Origin: Bdellovibrio bacteriovorus
Lineage (GTDB): Bacteria; Bdellovibrionota; Bdellovibrionia; Bdellovibrionales; Bdellovibrionaceae
Direction of reading: 5' to 3'
DNA: 64,000 nucleotides
Assembly: GCF_002208115.1 (NCBI RefSeq)
Contig: NZ_CP020946.1
Span: forward strand, 3,100,001-3,164,000
The position numbers and the translations under genes were made by a program. The notes under the pieces are model-generated. The model made no database searches and had not been told where the DNA came from. It worked only from the letters and a program-made list of their open reading frames with translations. Below, in pieces: positions 54,042-63,805 of this stretch (its first letter is position 1; the number at the start of each line of letters is the position of its first letter).

Positions 54042-54575
54042 TCAGACTCCGGCGGCTTTCGACTGGCCCTGATCGGCGGTGATCCAGGATTGCAGGTATT
54101 CCGGCATTGCCGGCGCCGTCAGATTTTCACCCACGGCCTTCATCAATTCTGCCGGAGAAACTGTCCCGCCTTTTTTACTTAAAAAACGGGCGCGGATCAT
54201 GCCAATGGCAATAAGCTCTCCGCGGCTCATAAACTTATGCTCAAGATAAAGGTACTTGTCATCCCAAGTGATCAGTCGCGTGTGCAATGTGAATTTCTGA
54301 AAGACCTTCAAAGACCGGCGAAAGCGGATGGTTTCTGATGCGACCACCGGATACCAGCCTTGCGCCGAAATTGCTCCGGCAGCCTGAGCGCGGATCATAT
54401 AATCCGTGCGCGCCAGATCCTGCAATGACAGATAAACCCCGTTGTTCATATGACGAAGAACATCCAGATCCGTGGGCCACACACGAAAAGGTGTCGCGCA
54501 CTCATCCATGATTCCCACGCGGGAACGAAAACGGGAAAAAATCAAAACATGCAAAAGACGGAAAAACAGATTCAT
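54042..54575 (-). CDS. Hotdog-fold acyl-CoA thioesterase-like protein
   Basis: The 177-aa protein has the 4HBT-type pattern RVWPTDLDVLRHMNNGVYLSLQDLARTDYM (residues about 31-60), where D-x-D/HMNNGxYL is the active-site region. The later text ETIRFRRSLKVFQKF and KYLYLEHKFMSRGELIA matches the second strand set. It resembles YbgC/THEM6-like thioesterases that hydrolyse acyl-CoA esters. A hydrophobic N-terminus may attach it to the membrane. GAGG lies 5 nt before the ATG. Confidence 0.8.
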   Translation of the reverse strand: MNLFFRLLHVLIFSRFRSRVGIMDECATPFRVWPTDLDVLRHMNNGVYLSLQDLARTDYMIRAQAAGAISAQGWYPVVASETIRFRRSLKVFQKFTLHTRLITWDDKYLYLEHKFMSRGELIAIGMIRARFLSKKGGTVSPAELMKAVGENLTAPAMPEYLQSWITADQGQSKAAGV

Positions 54576-54642
54576 AAAAACCTCGAAAGCCCCTGGGCCC
54601 TTACAAGCCTAACAAGCGGGGCTTTGCGAAGTCAAAATGGAG

Positions 54643-55704
54643 TTAGTTCTGGGCTTTTAAAGATCCCTCCGCGTCCGGCTTTAAGAACCGGAACATCGGC
54701 GTTGTTTTGAATTTCCCGCTGATGTTTCCGATCAAATCATAGCTTTTCGCCAGAGTGATTTTCTTCACCGCGGCCCCTTTCTTGAAATCCAGCTTGGGCA
54801 TTTCCACCCAAACCAGATAGGGGCTCAAAGTACTTTCATAAAAATAAAGTCCACGGGTCAGATCCGCAACCGTGCGCCAGCGGGTGGTGGAAATATACGG
54901 CCGTGCCGGATCCGGCGTCCCGAATGGCTGAGAAACATTTCGCAAAACACTCAACACCCCGGCCACAGCCTCGCGATAGTCCTTGGGTTCTGGCAGGCGT
55001 TCGGTATAGAAAGCCGCACGCACAAAGCGGTCCGCCGCCTCGGTTGTGCCGGGAAGCTTTTTACTGCCACCAAAGCCCTGATACTGCTTCATCGATTTCA
55101 GTTGCTGATCAAAGGGAGGCGAATTCGTCATAAAGCGATACTCTTTGCCGTGATAGATTTTGATTTTGCCATCAATGTATTCCATCACCACGGAATCACC
55201 CGTCTTGTCTGACAAAGCCAAATGCACCGTGCCCTGGCGCACACCCTGAGCCGTGGGCACGCTGGCCCTCAGGACCTGAATCGGAGACTTTTCCAATGAG
55301 GCCATGGCCTCGGCGACGGTAGCGAAGTTATCCAGGAAATACTGCGCCCACATACTGACTGACAAACCCGGAACAGCCTGATCCCGGGAACCGAAGTGAC
55401 TTTCAGACAAGTAAAGCAAATTGGCCGTCAATCCTTTTTCATTCAGTCCGTCGGCCGTTCCCACATCGTACATCGACAGAATCACGCTGCCATACTTGGA
55501 GGTCCACTTGGCTGAATTGCTCGCGGCCATTCCCTCACGCTCCATGCCTCTGGGAAGTAGCCACAAATTGGATCCGGTGTCCTCGGCCCAGTCCATATTG
55601 CGCCCGACAATCACATCCTGATTCTTTCCATCCCAAAGAATGCGCGTACAGGGATAAGCCGGAACCGCCAATAACAGACTTAAAAGCACAGACAGTGTCT
55701 TCAT
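54643..55704 (-). CDS. Choloylglycine hydrolase-type Ntn amidase (exported)
   Basis: The 353-aa product belongs to the linear amide C-N hydrolase family. Signal cleavage after MKTLSVLLSLLLAVPAYP would expose Cys19 as N-terminal nucleophile (CTRILWDG). Partner residues follow in GRNMDWAED (Asp), GLNEKGLTANLLYL (Asn region) and TRWRTVADL (Arg near residue 275). Such enzymes cleave conjugated bile salts, penicillin V or acyl-homoserine lactones. In a soil/water predator the last two, or prey acyl-amides, are more plausible than bile salts. It stands alone. Confidence 0.85.
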   Translation of the reverse strand: MKTLSVLLSLLLAVPAYPCTRILWDGKNQDVIVGRNMDWAEDTGSNLWLLPRGMEREGMAASNSAKWTSKYGSVILSMYDVGTADGLNEKGLTANLLYLSESHFGSRDQAVPGLSVSMWAQYFLDNFATVAEAMASLEKSPIQVLRASVPTAQGVRQGTVHLALSDKTGDSVVMEYIDGKIKIYHGKEYRFMTNSPPFDQQLKSMKQYQGFGGSKKLPGTTEAADRFVRAAFYTERLPEPKDYREAVAGVLSVLRNVSQPFGTPDPARPYISTTRWRTVADLTRGLYFYESTLSPYLVWVEMPKLDFKKGAAVKKITLAKSYDLIGNISGKFKTTPMFRFLKPDAEGSLKAQN

Positions 55705-55828
55705 GGGTAATAACTCCTTGTTTATATCCTTTACACCTTAAAGTCTGTCCACAAGCCAGCTGTATGAAAGCAAAAGGCCTCTGACTTTCGTCAAAGGCCC
55801 GCGGTCGGTACACTTTTTCTGGATCAAC

Positions 55829-57484
55829 TTAGAATCCGTCGGTCGTTCCGACTTTGGCACGCGGATCTTCATCCGTATCAAACGGAATCACTGCCGCTGC
55901 TGGCGGAGGCGCAGTCTTTTTCGGCGGAGGCGTGAACTTCATAACCTTGGCAGACTTCGCTTCTGGTTTTTTCGCAGCTTTGGCAGGGGACACACGGGAC
56001 GATACAGGCGCTTCAACCGGAGCCTCCACGGCGGTGGTTCCCGTAACAAAACTGTTTAACTCACGCACCATGATTTGCATTTGCTCGGACTGGGAGGAAA
56101 TCTCTTCGGACGTCGCCGCGATCTCTTCAGAGGAAGCCGCATTGGACTGAGAGCTCTGATCCAGTTGATTCATTGCCTTGTTGATCTGCTGAATACCTGT
56201 GGTCTGCTCGGCACTGGCCGCAGAAATTTCGTTATTCAGATCTGCCACCTTCTTAATGGAATTCACGATGTTATTTAGAACATCCCCGGACTTATCCGCA
56301 ATGTGGGTCCCATTTTCAATTTTTTCCACCGAGTCTTTAATCAAAGACGTGATGTCTTTGGCGGCTGAAGCGGATCTTTGTGCCAGGGCACGAACCGCTT
56401 CGGCAACAACTGCGAAGCCTTTCCCCTGCTCGCCGGCACGGGCGGCTTCCACCGCCGCATTCAGGGCCAGCAAATTCGTCTGGAAGGCGATATCGTCGAT
56501 GACGTTGATGATCTCTTCGATCTTTTTCGAAGACTGAGAGATATCACGCATGGATTCAACCAGATTCTTGATCTCGCGTTCACCGTCCTCGGCCGCGGAA
56601 CGGGAGGACTGCGACAGCGTCGCCGCCTGTTTGGCATTGTCAGAATTCATTTTCACCATGGAAGTCATTTCCTCCAAAGAGGCCACGGTTTCTTCCAAAG
56701 AAGCCGCCGCAGAAGTGGAGGACTGAGACAGCCCCTGACCGGCCAGGGTCAGTTGTGTGATGGCTTCGTTCACCTGATGACCAGCCCCTGCCAGACGGGA
56801 AACCGTGTTGTTCACCGTACGGCTCAAAGACATACCGATAAACATCAAAAGACCAAACACCAAAGCCGCTGCCACACCACCAATGGCCGCCAGCATGATC
56901 AGGCCTTTTTGGGTTTCAGCTTTCTGTAAGGTGTTTTTTTGAGCGGCAAGCTTTTCATACATCACCACAACATCGCCAGCGACTTTTTTAATCACTGTGG
57001 AATGCTTCAGGTAGGAACCCTCGGTCATAACCTCACGCAACTTATCAAAGTCGGCGCCTGGTTTTTCCAATGCTGCAATGAGTGCTTCGACTTCCTGAAC
57101 ATATTCCGCATTGACTTTACGTGCGGGCTCATACATCTCGGCTTCACCGGGCTGGAACGAGGCCGCTTCATAGGCCTTGATGGCATCCTTATATTCAGTA
57201 ATGGCTGTCTTTGCTTTGCCTACATAACTGTCACGATGCTTGGGAACATCTTTGTTGGCCAGTGCCCCCCAAAGATACTGCCCAATGCGGGCTCGACTGC
57301 CTTCGATTTCGCCGACGGCCTTCATGTTCGGAATGACATTAACATAAGCGTCATTCAGCATAGAGCCGGCGATGTTCAGATCTTTATAGGCCACCCAACC
57401 CAGCAGCGCAAAGCCTGCCATCGGAATCAAAGCACACACAAAAAGCTTGCCTTTAATACCCTTGAACCAAGAACTGATTGCCAT
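55829..57484 (-). CDS. Methyl-accepting chemotaxis protein
   Basis: The start at 57484 gives 551 aa. Two membrane helices (about 13-33 and 190-212, GLIMLAAIGGVAAALVFGLL) bracket a periplasmic four-helix-bundle-type sensor of about 155 aa. A short HAMP-like region and a long coiled-coil signalling domain follow, with the conserved tip IDDIAFQTNLLALNAAVEAARAGEQGKGFAVVA. The C-terminal tail is Pro/Ala/Lys-rich. It lacks the NWETF-type CheR tether. It would steer swimming, and two FliA-like boxes lie upstream. Ligand unknown. Confidence 0.92.
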   Translation of the reverse strand: MAISSWFKGIKGKLFVCALIPMAGFALLGWVAYKDLNIAGSMLNDAYVNVIPNMKAVGEIEGSRARIGQYLWGALANKDVPKHRDSYVGKAKTAITEYKDAIKAYEAASFQPGEAEMYEPARKVNAEYVQEVEALIAALEKPGADFDKLREVMTEGSYLKHSTVIKKVAGDVVVMYEKLAAQKNTLQKAETQKGLIMLAAIGGVAAALVFGLLMFIGMSLSRTVNNTVSRLAGAGHQVNEAITQLTLAGQGLSQSSTSAAASLEETVASLEEMTSMVKMNSDNAKQAATLSQSSRSAAEDGEREIKNLVESMRDISQSSKKIEEIINVIDDIAFQTNLLALNAAVEAARAGEQGKGFAVVAEAVRALAQRSASAAKDITSLIKDSVEKIENGTHIADKSGDVLNNIVNSIKKVADLNNEISAASAEQTTGIQQINKAMNQLDQSSQSNAASSEEIAATSEEISSQSEQMQIMVRELNSFVTGTTAVEAPVEAPVSSRVSPAKAAKKPEAKSAKVMKFTPPPKKTAPPPAAAVIPFDTDEDPRAKVGTTDGF

Positions 57485-57842
57485 AATATTTTTTGAAACC
57501 TCAAAAAGAGTTGTTTTTAGATCCCCTCTTTTTTCGGTGAAAAACTGGCCCACCTGAAGGGCTTAATACAAATAGTAAAAATGGGACAGTTCCACGAGTT
57601 TACTCACATGCCGAACTTACACTAGTTGCTTTGGTTTATGTCGAAACTGAGACGCCCGCCTCAAGTAAACGAATCTTTGAACTATTCAATGATTCCGAAG
57701 GTGTGGCTTTTTTATCGGTGTAACAAAGCGGGATTATTGCATTCAGGAATTATCGATAACACCCCTAATTGAATTTCAAAAAGCTCCCGAAGAATAAGAC
57801 GTCACCTATTTGGGGTAGCTATTAAACCATAAGGAAGTTGAA
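57485..57842. other. 358-bp non-coding region upstream of the chemoreceptor
   Basis: On the minus strand there are two boxes like the sigma28 -10: ACCGAAAA (57538-57531, 47 nt before the chemoreceptor ATG) and ACCGATAA (57719-57712). A 10-bp palindrome TTATCGATAA is at 57750-57759. On the right, AAGGA precedes the lipoprotein start at 57843. No open frame with a ribosome site was found. Confidence 0.4.
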
Positions 57843-58544
57843 ATGAAATTCTCAAACGGCACGTGGAATCATAAAGCAGTCATCGCAATCGCTCTAACCT
57901 CCCTTTTCTTTGGTTGCGCCAAAAAAGAAGAAGAAACACCCAGCACCGGCGAGGTGACTGTGGCCCAATTGGAAGGCACACGCTGGGGCTCATGCACAGC
58001 GGTGAGCGGCAGCACCTATGGGTCAGCAGTAAATGGCATGTCTTATATGCGCGGCCTTACTTTCCAGTCTGATGGCACTTATGCAATTACGACGTTGTTC
58101 TTCACGGGCACGACCTGCGCCTTTGGTGGGGATAACGTCTTTACTATGAGTCAGGCAGGGACCTTCGAAATCGGTGAAGTTCAGGAATCCGGCGCCACTC
58201 AGATCATTTACACTACCGCAGGTTCTGTACTGACGACCTTTGCAGGCACCTCCGCCGGCGGAACGACTTGGGCCGGAAACTTTAACGACGCAACCTGCAC
58301 GGGCGGCCCTGATCTGGTCGTGGATACAAATGCGACTGACACTAACACGGTAACTGGTCTGTCGTGCTCTGATTCAAGTCCCGACTTTGCCTTCCCAGAG
58401 TTTGCGCCAGCGGGAACTGTGTTCTATGACCTGGTAACTCTTTCTGGCTCCACCCTTACAGTCGGTGATCTGGCCCAACTATGGAACATTGGTCAGGTGT
58501 CCTCGTACCCAACCAGCGCCACTCAACAATTCATTGAATACTAA
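57843..58544 (+). CDS. Lipoprotein of unknown function
   Basis: The 233-aa product has a lipobox FFGC (Cys25), then a charged linker (AKKEEETPSTGE). The mature domain is rich in Gly, Thr and Ser with short beta-strand repeats (GTRWGSCTAV, LTFQSDGTYAITT) and several cysteines. It resembles lipocalin-like or 'copper-resistance NlpE'-like small barrels in general look only. AAGGA supports the start. It converges with the next gene with 27 bp between stops. Confidence 0.72.
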   Translation: MKFSNGTWNHKAVIAIALTSLFFGCAKKEEETPSTGEVTVAQLEGTRWGSCTAVSGSTYGSAVNGMSYMRGLTFQSDGTYAITTLFFTGTTCAFGGDNVFTMSQAGTFEIGEVQESGATQIIYTTAGSVLTTFAGTSAGGTTWAGNFNDATCTGGPDLVVDTNATDTNTVTGLSCSDSSPDFAFPEFAPAGTVFYDLVTLSGSTLTVGDLAQLWNIGQVSSYPTSATQQFIEY

Positions 58545-58571
58545 ATTCACACCTGCCGCCGCAGAGAAAAA

Positions 58572-59135
58572 CTAGCGGATAGGAAGAATACGGATCTGAC
58601 CTGGCATGCGCACGATGCGAACCAGGGACAGGTCCTTTTTCAGAACGCTTGGAGTGCCATTTTGCTGATTCATTTCAGCATTTACTTCCTCTTGAATCAC
58701 TACCATGTAAGTGGCTTCAAAGATGTGCCCGGTGCCGGCATGACGGAAACCCACAAAGTAAGTGTACTGAGCTCCGGCACTCATCCAGCCTCCACGGGCA
58801 AAAGACGTCTGGACCGGGTCGGTGAACTCTACGGAACCACAGTCCTCAATCCAACTGTCAAAACGTGGTGCCGAAGGGTCACAGTTTTCTTTTTCCAGTT
58901 CATCCCGCAAGCTGGCCAAACGGGTGTTTGGATCATCCAAAAGCATTTTCATGAACTTTTCATTTTCTTCACCGTCGACAAACATGGCCGCCTGAATTCC
59001 CTGCCCTTCATCGGTAACGATTTTGACCACAGCCCTTTCAGCATCAACTTTCGTGAAATGGCGGCTTTCTGCGGCAAAAGCGGCGGAAGAAAAGACAATA
59101 GAACCCAAAATGGACAGCACAATCCATGTTTTCAT
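58572..59135 (-). CDS. Secreted protein of unknown function
   Basis: AAGGAG set 9 nt before the ATG at 59135 fixes the start, giving 187 aa and a signal peptide (MKTWIVLSILGSIVFSSAAFA). The longer frame to 59195 has no support. The mature domain has two cysteines (KENCDP and EDCGS, 18 residues apart) and mixed alpha/beta content. No family is recognised. Confidence 0.72.
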   Translation of the reverse strand: MKTWIVLSILGSIVFSSAAFAAESRHFTKVDAERAVVKIVTDEGQGIQAAMFVDGEENEKFMKMLLDDPNTRLASLRDELEKENCDPSAPRFDSWIEDCGSVEFTDPVQTSFARGGWMSAGAQYTYFVGFRHAGTGHIFEATYMVVIQEEVNAEMNQQNGTPSVLKKDLSLVRIVRMPGQIRILPIR

Positions 59136-59241
59136 TATAAAGAACTCCTTGTTGTGAAGAACATAAGGGATAGTGCAGAACTTTTCTTGAGACAAATTAA
59201 CATGCCTTCATTAAGGCACTGTCATGTGGTAGGTTGGACGG

Positions 59242-60336
59242 ATGACTGAGCTCAAAGAACGATTATTAAAATATTACGAAGAAAACGAAACCAAAGTTGA
59301 TATAGCATTCTTTCTGGGCGGCTTCTTTTTCGATATTCTGACCCTTTCCGCCATAGATGATCTGTTGGGTATCTCGCAACAAATCATCTATTTACTGATT
59401 CTGGGGTCGGTGCTTTATTACGACTTCCTGTTCACCCATGGCCTGTTCCAGCCCTCCCGCCGCCTGGGCAAAATCTGGGAATACCGCCAGTTGATCGTGC
59501 ATTTCCTGCTGGGAAGCCTGCTCAGTTTGTATTCGCTGTTCTTCCTGAAAAGTGCGTCTCTGTTTTCGTCGGTGGTCTTTGTCGCCCTGCTGATGGGGCT
59601 TATGGTGGCCAATGAAATGAAGCGCGTTCAGCGCAGTGAAATCAATATCAAGATCGGCCTGTACGTCATCTGTGTGTTTTCATTCTTTTCCATGACGATC
59701 CCGGTGATCCTGGGCTTTGTCGGGCTGTTCCCGTTCCTGCTGTCCATCGCCTTTACCGGGGTTGCCATTTATGGGGCTTTCCTGCTGTTGAAAAGAAAGA
59801 TCCAGGATCAGCGCACCTTGCAAAAATCCCTGCTGCTTCCCGGAGCCACGGTGCTGGTGCTGTTTTTGGCGTTCTATTTGGTGGGGTGGATTCCGCCGGT
59901 GCCGCTGTCGATTCAAAACATGGGTATCTATCACAGCGTGGAAAAATCCGAGGGCAAATACATCCTGTCCCACGAACAGGCCTCCTGGAGATTCTGGCGC
60001 CGAGGAGATCAGGAATTTTACGCTGAACCCGGCGACACCGTTTATTTCTTTGCCGAGATCTTTTCCCCGGCAAGGTTCAGCGACTCGGTGATTCTGCACT
60101 GGTATTACAAAGACCCCGTCCGCGGCTGGCAAACCACCGACAAAATCCCGATGAACATCACCGGCGGCCGTAAAAACGGCTATCGCGGTTTTGCCTCAAA
60201 ACAAAACTATTCCGCCGGTGACTGGCGCATCAGCGTAGAAACCACCGACGGCCGCGAAATCGGACGCATCTATTTCAAAGTAATTAAATTAGAATCAAAC
60301 AACCCAGAACGAACCTTCTACAAAGACATCTACTAA
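59242..60336 (+). CDS. Integral membrane protein with C-terminal DUF2914 domain
   Basis: The 364-aa protein has about seven or eight membrane helices in its first 220 residues (from FFLGGFFFDILTL to ATVLVLFLAFYLVGWI). The C-terminal ~130 residues form a DUF2914 domain: GDTVYFFAEIFSPARFSD, ILHWYYKDPVRGWQTTD, and then SAGDWRISVETTDGREIGRIYFKV. DUF2914 is a beta-sandwich found attached to membrane or other exported modules, with unknown function. It converges with a small secreted gene with 7 bp between stops. Confidence 0.82.
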   Translation: MTELKERLLKYYEENETKVDIAFFLGGFFFDILTLSAIDDLLGISQQIIYLLILGSVLYYDFLFTHGLFQPSRRLGKIWEYRQLIVHFLLGSLLSLYSLFFLKSASLFSSVVFVALLMGLMVANEMKRVQRSEINIKIGLYVICVFSFFSMTIPVILGFVGLFPFLLSIAFTGVAIYGAFLLLKRKIQDQRTLQKSLLLPGATVLVLFLAFYLVGWIPPVPLSIQNMGIYHSVEKSEGKYILSHEQASWRFWRRGDQEFYAEPGDTVYFFAEIFSPARFSDSVILHWYYKDPVRGWQTTDKIPMNITGGRKNGYRGFASKQNYSAGDWRISVETTDGREIGRIYFKVIKLESNNPERTFYKDIY

Positions 60337-60343
60337 AGAGGCC

Positions 60344-60583
60344 TTATTGATTCACTCGCACCAGTTTCACTTCAAAGTCCTGGGAGGGGCTTTTTTGAAG
60401 CTGTTCCTGGGCTTGTTCATTGGCGGCAATCGCCACTTCCGAGCTATTCAGAATTCTCAGCAACCTCTTGCGCAGAATCTTTTCGCTGATTGAGGCTTCC
60501 TTGATCATTTCGTTGAATCCCTGAACCTCAGCTTGGGAAAACGAAGCAGACATTAAAATCAGTGAAATTATTAAGAAGCGCAT
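60344..60583 (-). CDS. Small secreted helical protein
   Basis: The 79-aa product has a signal peptide (MRFLIISLILMSASFSQA) and a mature ~60 aa of charged amphipathic helix. AGGAGG lies 6 nt before the ATG. No family is recognised. Confidence 0.65.
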   Translation of the reverse strand: MRFLIISLILMSASFSQAEVQGFNEMIKEASISEKILRKRLLRILNSSEVAIAANEQAQEQLQKSPSQDFEVKLVRVNQ

Positions 60584-60596
60584 CCGTGCCCTCCTG

Positions 60597-60612
60597 TTCC
60601 TATCTATAGGAA
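60597..60612. repeat. Palindrome TTCCTAT-CT-ATAGGAA upstream of the small gene
   Basis: 7-bp perfect arms separated by 2 nt, 14 nt before the ATG at 60583 and next to the ribosome site. It could be an operator or a small leader hairpin. Confidence 0.5.
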
Positions 60613-60639
60613 ACAGGCTGGGCTTCGGTCGGTTAATAA

Positions 60640-62460
60640 TTAATTAGAAGCCTCTGGCGGGTGCTGAGGATCAATATACGTCTTTTCAGCATCCTCTTTA
60701 AGGACCTGGGCCAACTGCTGAGCGGCCTGGCGGGAGACGTCGATGAAAGTCTTCTGATCGTGGCGAACTTTGAATTGCTCTTGCAGCATCAGTTCATCAT
60801 GCAGGCGGAAGCGCTCAATGATTTCATGGGCGCGCTTGGCAGGAGTGCCCATTGCAACCAGCAACTGCTCAGAAAGCGCAATGCTGGAATCAATCGTTTC
60901 ACGGCGAACATAAGCGACTCCGGCTTCCATCAGGTCAAACGTGTGCTGACGGTTGCGGGACCGGGCAAAGACTTTCACATGCGGATAATCATCCCGCAAA
61001 ACCTGGGCAATTTTGTTGGAGGTCTCAACATCATCCACCGCCAGCACGAAGAACTTGGCATTTTTGATCCCCGCAGCCTCCAGAATCTCGGGACGGGAGG
61101 CATCACCATAATAGACCTTATTGCCAAAACGGCGAAGCATGTCGATTTGTTCTGTATCATGTTCAATCGCGGTGAATTTGACATCCTGGGTCCGCAAGAC
61201 ACGGCCAAAGATCTGACCGACACGACCGAAGCCGGCGATAATCACGGCATTGCCACTGTCACCCTCATCAATCTTGTCATATTGAGGACCACCGCCCGCC
61301 GGGCTTTTGCAGGCAATCATGGCCTGGATCTTTTCATTCAGCACGATGATAATCGGACTTGCGATCATGGAAAGAGTCACCACCAGAGTGAATCGCTGGG
61401 TCCATTCTGGTGAAAGCACCTGCGCACTTTGCCCCACCCCGAAGATCACAAACGCGAACTCCCCGCCTTGCACCAGATACACGGCCAGATTGTTGGAGGC
61501 CGGACGGTGCAGGTTCATCACACGTCCCACACCATAAATCAGGAAGCCTTTCAGAACCATGTAACCCACAGTGATCCCCAGGATCAGACCGGGATTTTCA
61601 ATCAGCAAAGACAGCTTGACCGACATGCCCACAGATACAAAGAACAGACCCATCAGCAAACCCTTGAACGGTTCAAGGTCGGCCTCCAATTCATGGCGGT
61701 ATTCAGATTCTGAAAGCAGGACGCCGGCCAGGAATGCCCCCAATGCCATCGACAGTCCCACGCTTTCCATCAGGAAGGCCACACCGATCACCGTCAGCAA
61801 CGTCACCCCGGTGAAAAGTTCGCGGCTGCGGGTTTCCGCCACCACTTGCAAAAATCTTCCCATCAGAATGCGACTTCCCAACGCCAGGCCGATAAAGATC
61901 GCCAGGGCCCCGCCCCAGTTCACCTCGCGGGTGGAGGCCGTCACCAGCCCCAAACTTGGGATCACCGCCAATGCCGGAATGGCCACCACGTCCTGCATCA
62001 ACAGGATCGCAAAAGAAGCCCGGCCAAATTCGGTGTTCAGAACCTTTCTTTCAGACAAGCTTTGCAACGCAAACGCCGTCGAAGACAATGACAGAGCAAA
62101 ACCCACAACAGCCGCGCTGGCCCAAGAGATGCCCAACTGGTGCCCGGCGAAAGTGAACACCACGGTACAGAACAGAATCTGCAACCCACCGAAGCCCAGC
62201 AGGGTTTTTCTTAAACCCCACAGTTTTTTGGGCTGTAGCTCAAGGCCGATGATAAAGAGCAGGAAGACCACGCCGAATTCAGCGATGGTTTGCACGAACT
62301 GAAAGTCGGAAATCAAACCCCAACCCAGGGGACCAATCAATATCCCGGCCGCCAGGTAACCCAGAATGGTTCCCAGGCCCAGCTTTTGAAACAGGGAAAC
62401 AAGAACGACAGAAAAACCCAGGAACGCAAGAATCTGCAGAAGCTGCTCATGTAAAATCAT
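60640..62460 (-). CDS. Kef/CPA2-type cation:proton antiporter with TrkA-N domain
   Basis: The ATG at 62460 is used, giving 606 aa. The longer frame adds 70 residues that do not belong to the family. About 12 membrane helices fill residues 1-390, with the CPA2 marks GLELQPKK (72-79) and QGGEFAFVIF (331-340). A cytoplasmic TrkA-N/RCK domain starts near 404 (AVIIAGFGRVGQ, GxGxxG at 410-415), binding NAD(H). It resembles KefB/KefC and YbaL, K+ efflux systems. No KefF/KefG partner is adjacent. It is divergent from the TetA-like gene. Confidence 0.88.
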   Translation of the reverse strand: MILHEQLLQILAFLGFSVVLVSLFQKLGLGTILGYLAAGILIGPLGWGLISDFQFVQTIAEFGVVFLLFIIGLELQPKKLWGLRKTLLGFGGLQILFCTVVFTFAGHQLGISWASAAVVGFALSLSSTAFALQSLSERKVLNTEFGRASFAILLMQDVVAIPALAVIPSLGLVTASTREVNWGGALAIFIGLALGSRILMGRFLQVVAETRSRELFTGVTLLTVIGVAFLMESVGLSMALGAFLAGVLLSESEYRHELEADLEPFKGLLMGLFFVSVGMSVKLSLLIENPGLILGITVGYMVLKGFLIYGVGRVMNLHRPASNNLAVYLVQGGEFAFVIFGVGQSAQVLSPEWTQRFTLVVTLSMIASPIIIVLNEKIQAMIACKSPAGGGPQYDKIDEGDSGNAVIIAGFGRVGQIFGRVLRTQDVKFTAIEHDTEQIDMLRRFGNKVYYGDASRPEILEAAGIKNAKFFVLAVDDVETSNKIAQVLRDDYPHVKVFARSRNRQHTFDLMEAGVAYVRRETIDSSIALSEQLLVAMGTPAKRAHEIIERFRLHDELMLQEQFKVRHDQKTFIDVSRQAAQQLAQVLKEDAEKTYIDPQHPPEASN

Positions 62461-62539
62461 GTTAACGAAGGTATCAAGCTGTCTTGATCCGGGCAAGATT
62501 CCTGTGACAACCATGGAACGATCTTTTAGTCTGGGGCCT

Positions 62540-63739
62540 ATGACAAAGAAAACTGCAGGCATCTGGTTTATTTTTATCACCGTGACTTTGGACATGATCG
62601 GACTGGGTTTGGTGATCCCGTCCCTTCCGGACATCATGCGCCGTTTTGTTTCCAGCGAAACTTCGGTCACGGAGTACTTCGGCTATTTCATTTCCATTTA
62701 TGCGCTGATGCAGTTTTTAGCGTCCCCGCTTTTAGGGGCCCTGTCGGACCGTTTCGGTCGACGCTCCGTCCTTTTGATTTCACTGCTGGTCGCGGGCTTT
62801 GACTACATCCTGATGGCTTATGCGCCAACGCTTGAGATCCTTTTTGCCGGGCGAATCATCGCGGGCCTGACTGGTGCCAACATCACCGTGGCGATGGCCT
62901 ATATTGCTGACGTCAGCAATGATGAAAACCGTTCGGCGAACTTTGGCATGGTGGGCGCTGCCTTCGGCCTGGGCTTTATTATCGGGCCGGCGATCGGGGG
63001 ACTGCTGGGACACCTGGGACCTGAGTACCCGTTCTTGGTGGCAGCAGGTCTGAACCTGCTGAATTTTTTATTTGGTTTGTTCATTCTGCCGGAATCGCTG
63101 CCAAAGAACCTGCGACGCAAAATCGATTTGCGCCGAACCAATCCGCTGTATTCGCTGTTGGGGGTTTTGCGTTCCAAACACCTGCTGGCTCTGTTGCTGG
63201 TTTATTTTTTCTTCCAGTTGGCGGGTCAGACTCACCCATCCATCTGGACGCTGTACACTGAAACACGTTACGGGTGGACAACAGCGCAGGTCGGCCTGTC
63301 GTTGGCTGTGGTCGGACTGCTTTCTGCTGTGGCCCAAGGTTGGCTGACAAGGCTGGTGATTCCGAAGTTTGGCGAACATCGCACTGTGGTGATCGGGGCC
63401 TTTGGTTATGCGGTTTCATTCATTTTCTATGGCATGGCCACAGAAGGCTGGATGATGTATGCGATTCTGATTTTGTCAGCGGTGTTCTGGACTTCACCTC
63501 CGGCACTGCAGTCCTTGATCAGTCACAAAACACCTCCTCAGGAACAGGGTGAATTGCAGGGCTCCCTGGTCAGTCTGTCCAGCCTGGCCGCGATCATCAC
63601 CCCGCTGGTTACAACCAAACTGTTCGCACATTTTTCTTCAGGAAATCCGGCAACTCTCTACCTCCCGGGGGCACCTTACTATTTCGGCGCGCTGATCTGC
63701 TTCATTTCCTGGGCGATAATGTACCGTCGTAAAGTGTAA
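62540..63739 (+). CDS. MFS transporter, TetA/DHA1-like
   Basis: The ATG at 62540 gives 399 aa. Earlier in-frame starts at 62459 and 62513 would reach into the antiporter promoter region. Twelve helices are visible with motif A GALSDRFGRRSVLLISLL in loop 2-3, and GFIIGPAIGGLLGHLGPEYPF for the motif C region. This pattern is that of class A/B/C tetracycline:H+ antiporters and related DHA1 efflux pumps. No TetR-type repressor is adjacent. The substrate is not predictable. Confidence 0.85.
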   Translation: MTKKTAGIWFIFITVTLDMIGLGLVIPSLPDIMRRFVSSETSVTEYFGYFISIYALMQFLASPLLGALSDRFGRRSVLLISLLVAGFDYILMAYAPTLEILFAGRIIAGLTGANITVAMAYIADVSNDENRSANFGMVGAAFGLGFIIGPAIGGLLGHLGPEYPFLVAAGLNLLNFLFGLFILPESLPKNLRRKIDLRRTNPLYSLLGVLRSKHLLALLLVYFFFQLAGQTHPSIWTLYTETRYGWTTAQVGLSLAVVGLLSAVAQGWLTRLVIPKFGEHRTVVIGAFGYAVSFIFYGMATEGWMMYAILILSAVFWTSPPALQSLISHKTPPQEQGELQGSLVSLSSLAAIITPLVTTKLFAHFSSGNPATLYLPGAPYYFGALICFISWAIMYRRKV

Positions 63740-63805
63740 CCAGAGAATTGCTAACTTTCTCGTTCGGCTTTCATCAAATCTTGACCTCTCGTTTTTTCGG
63801 CGTCC

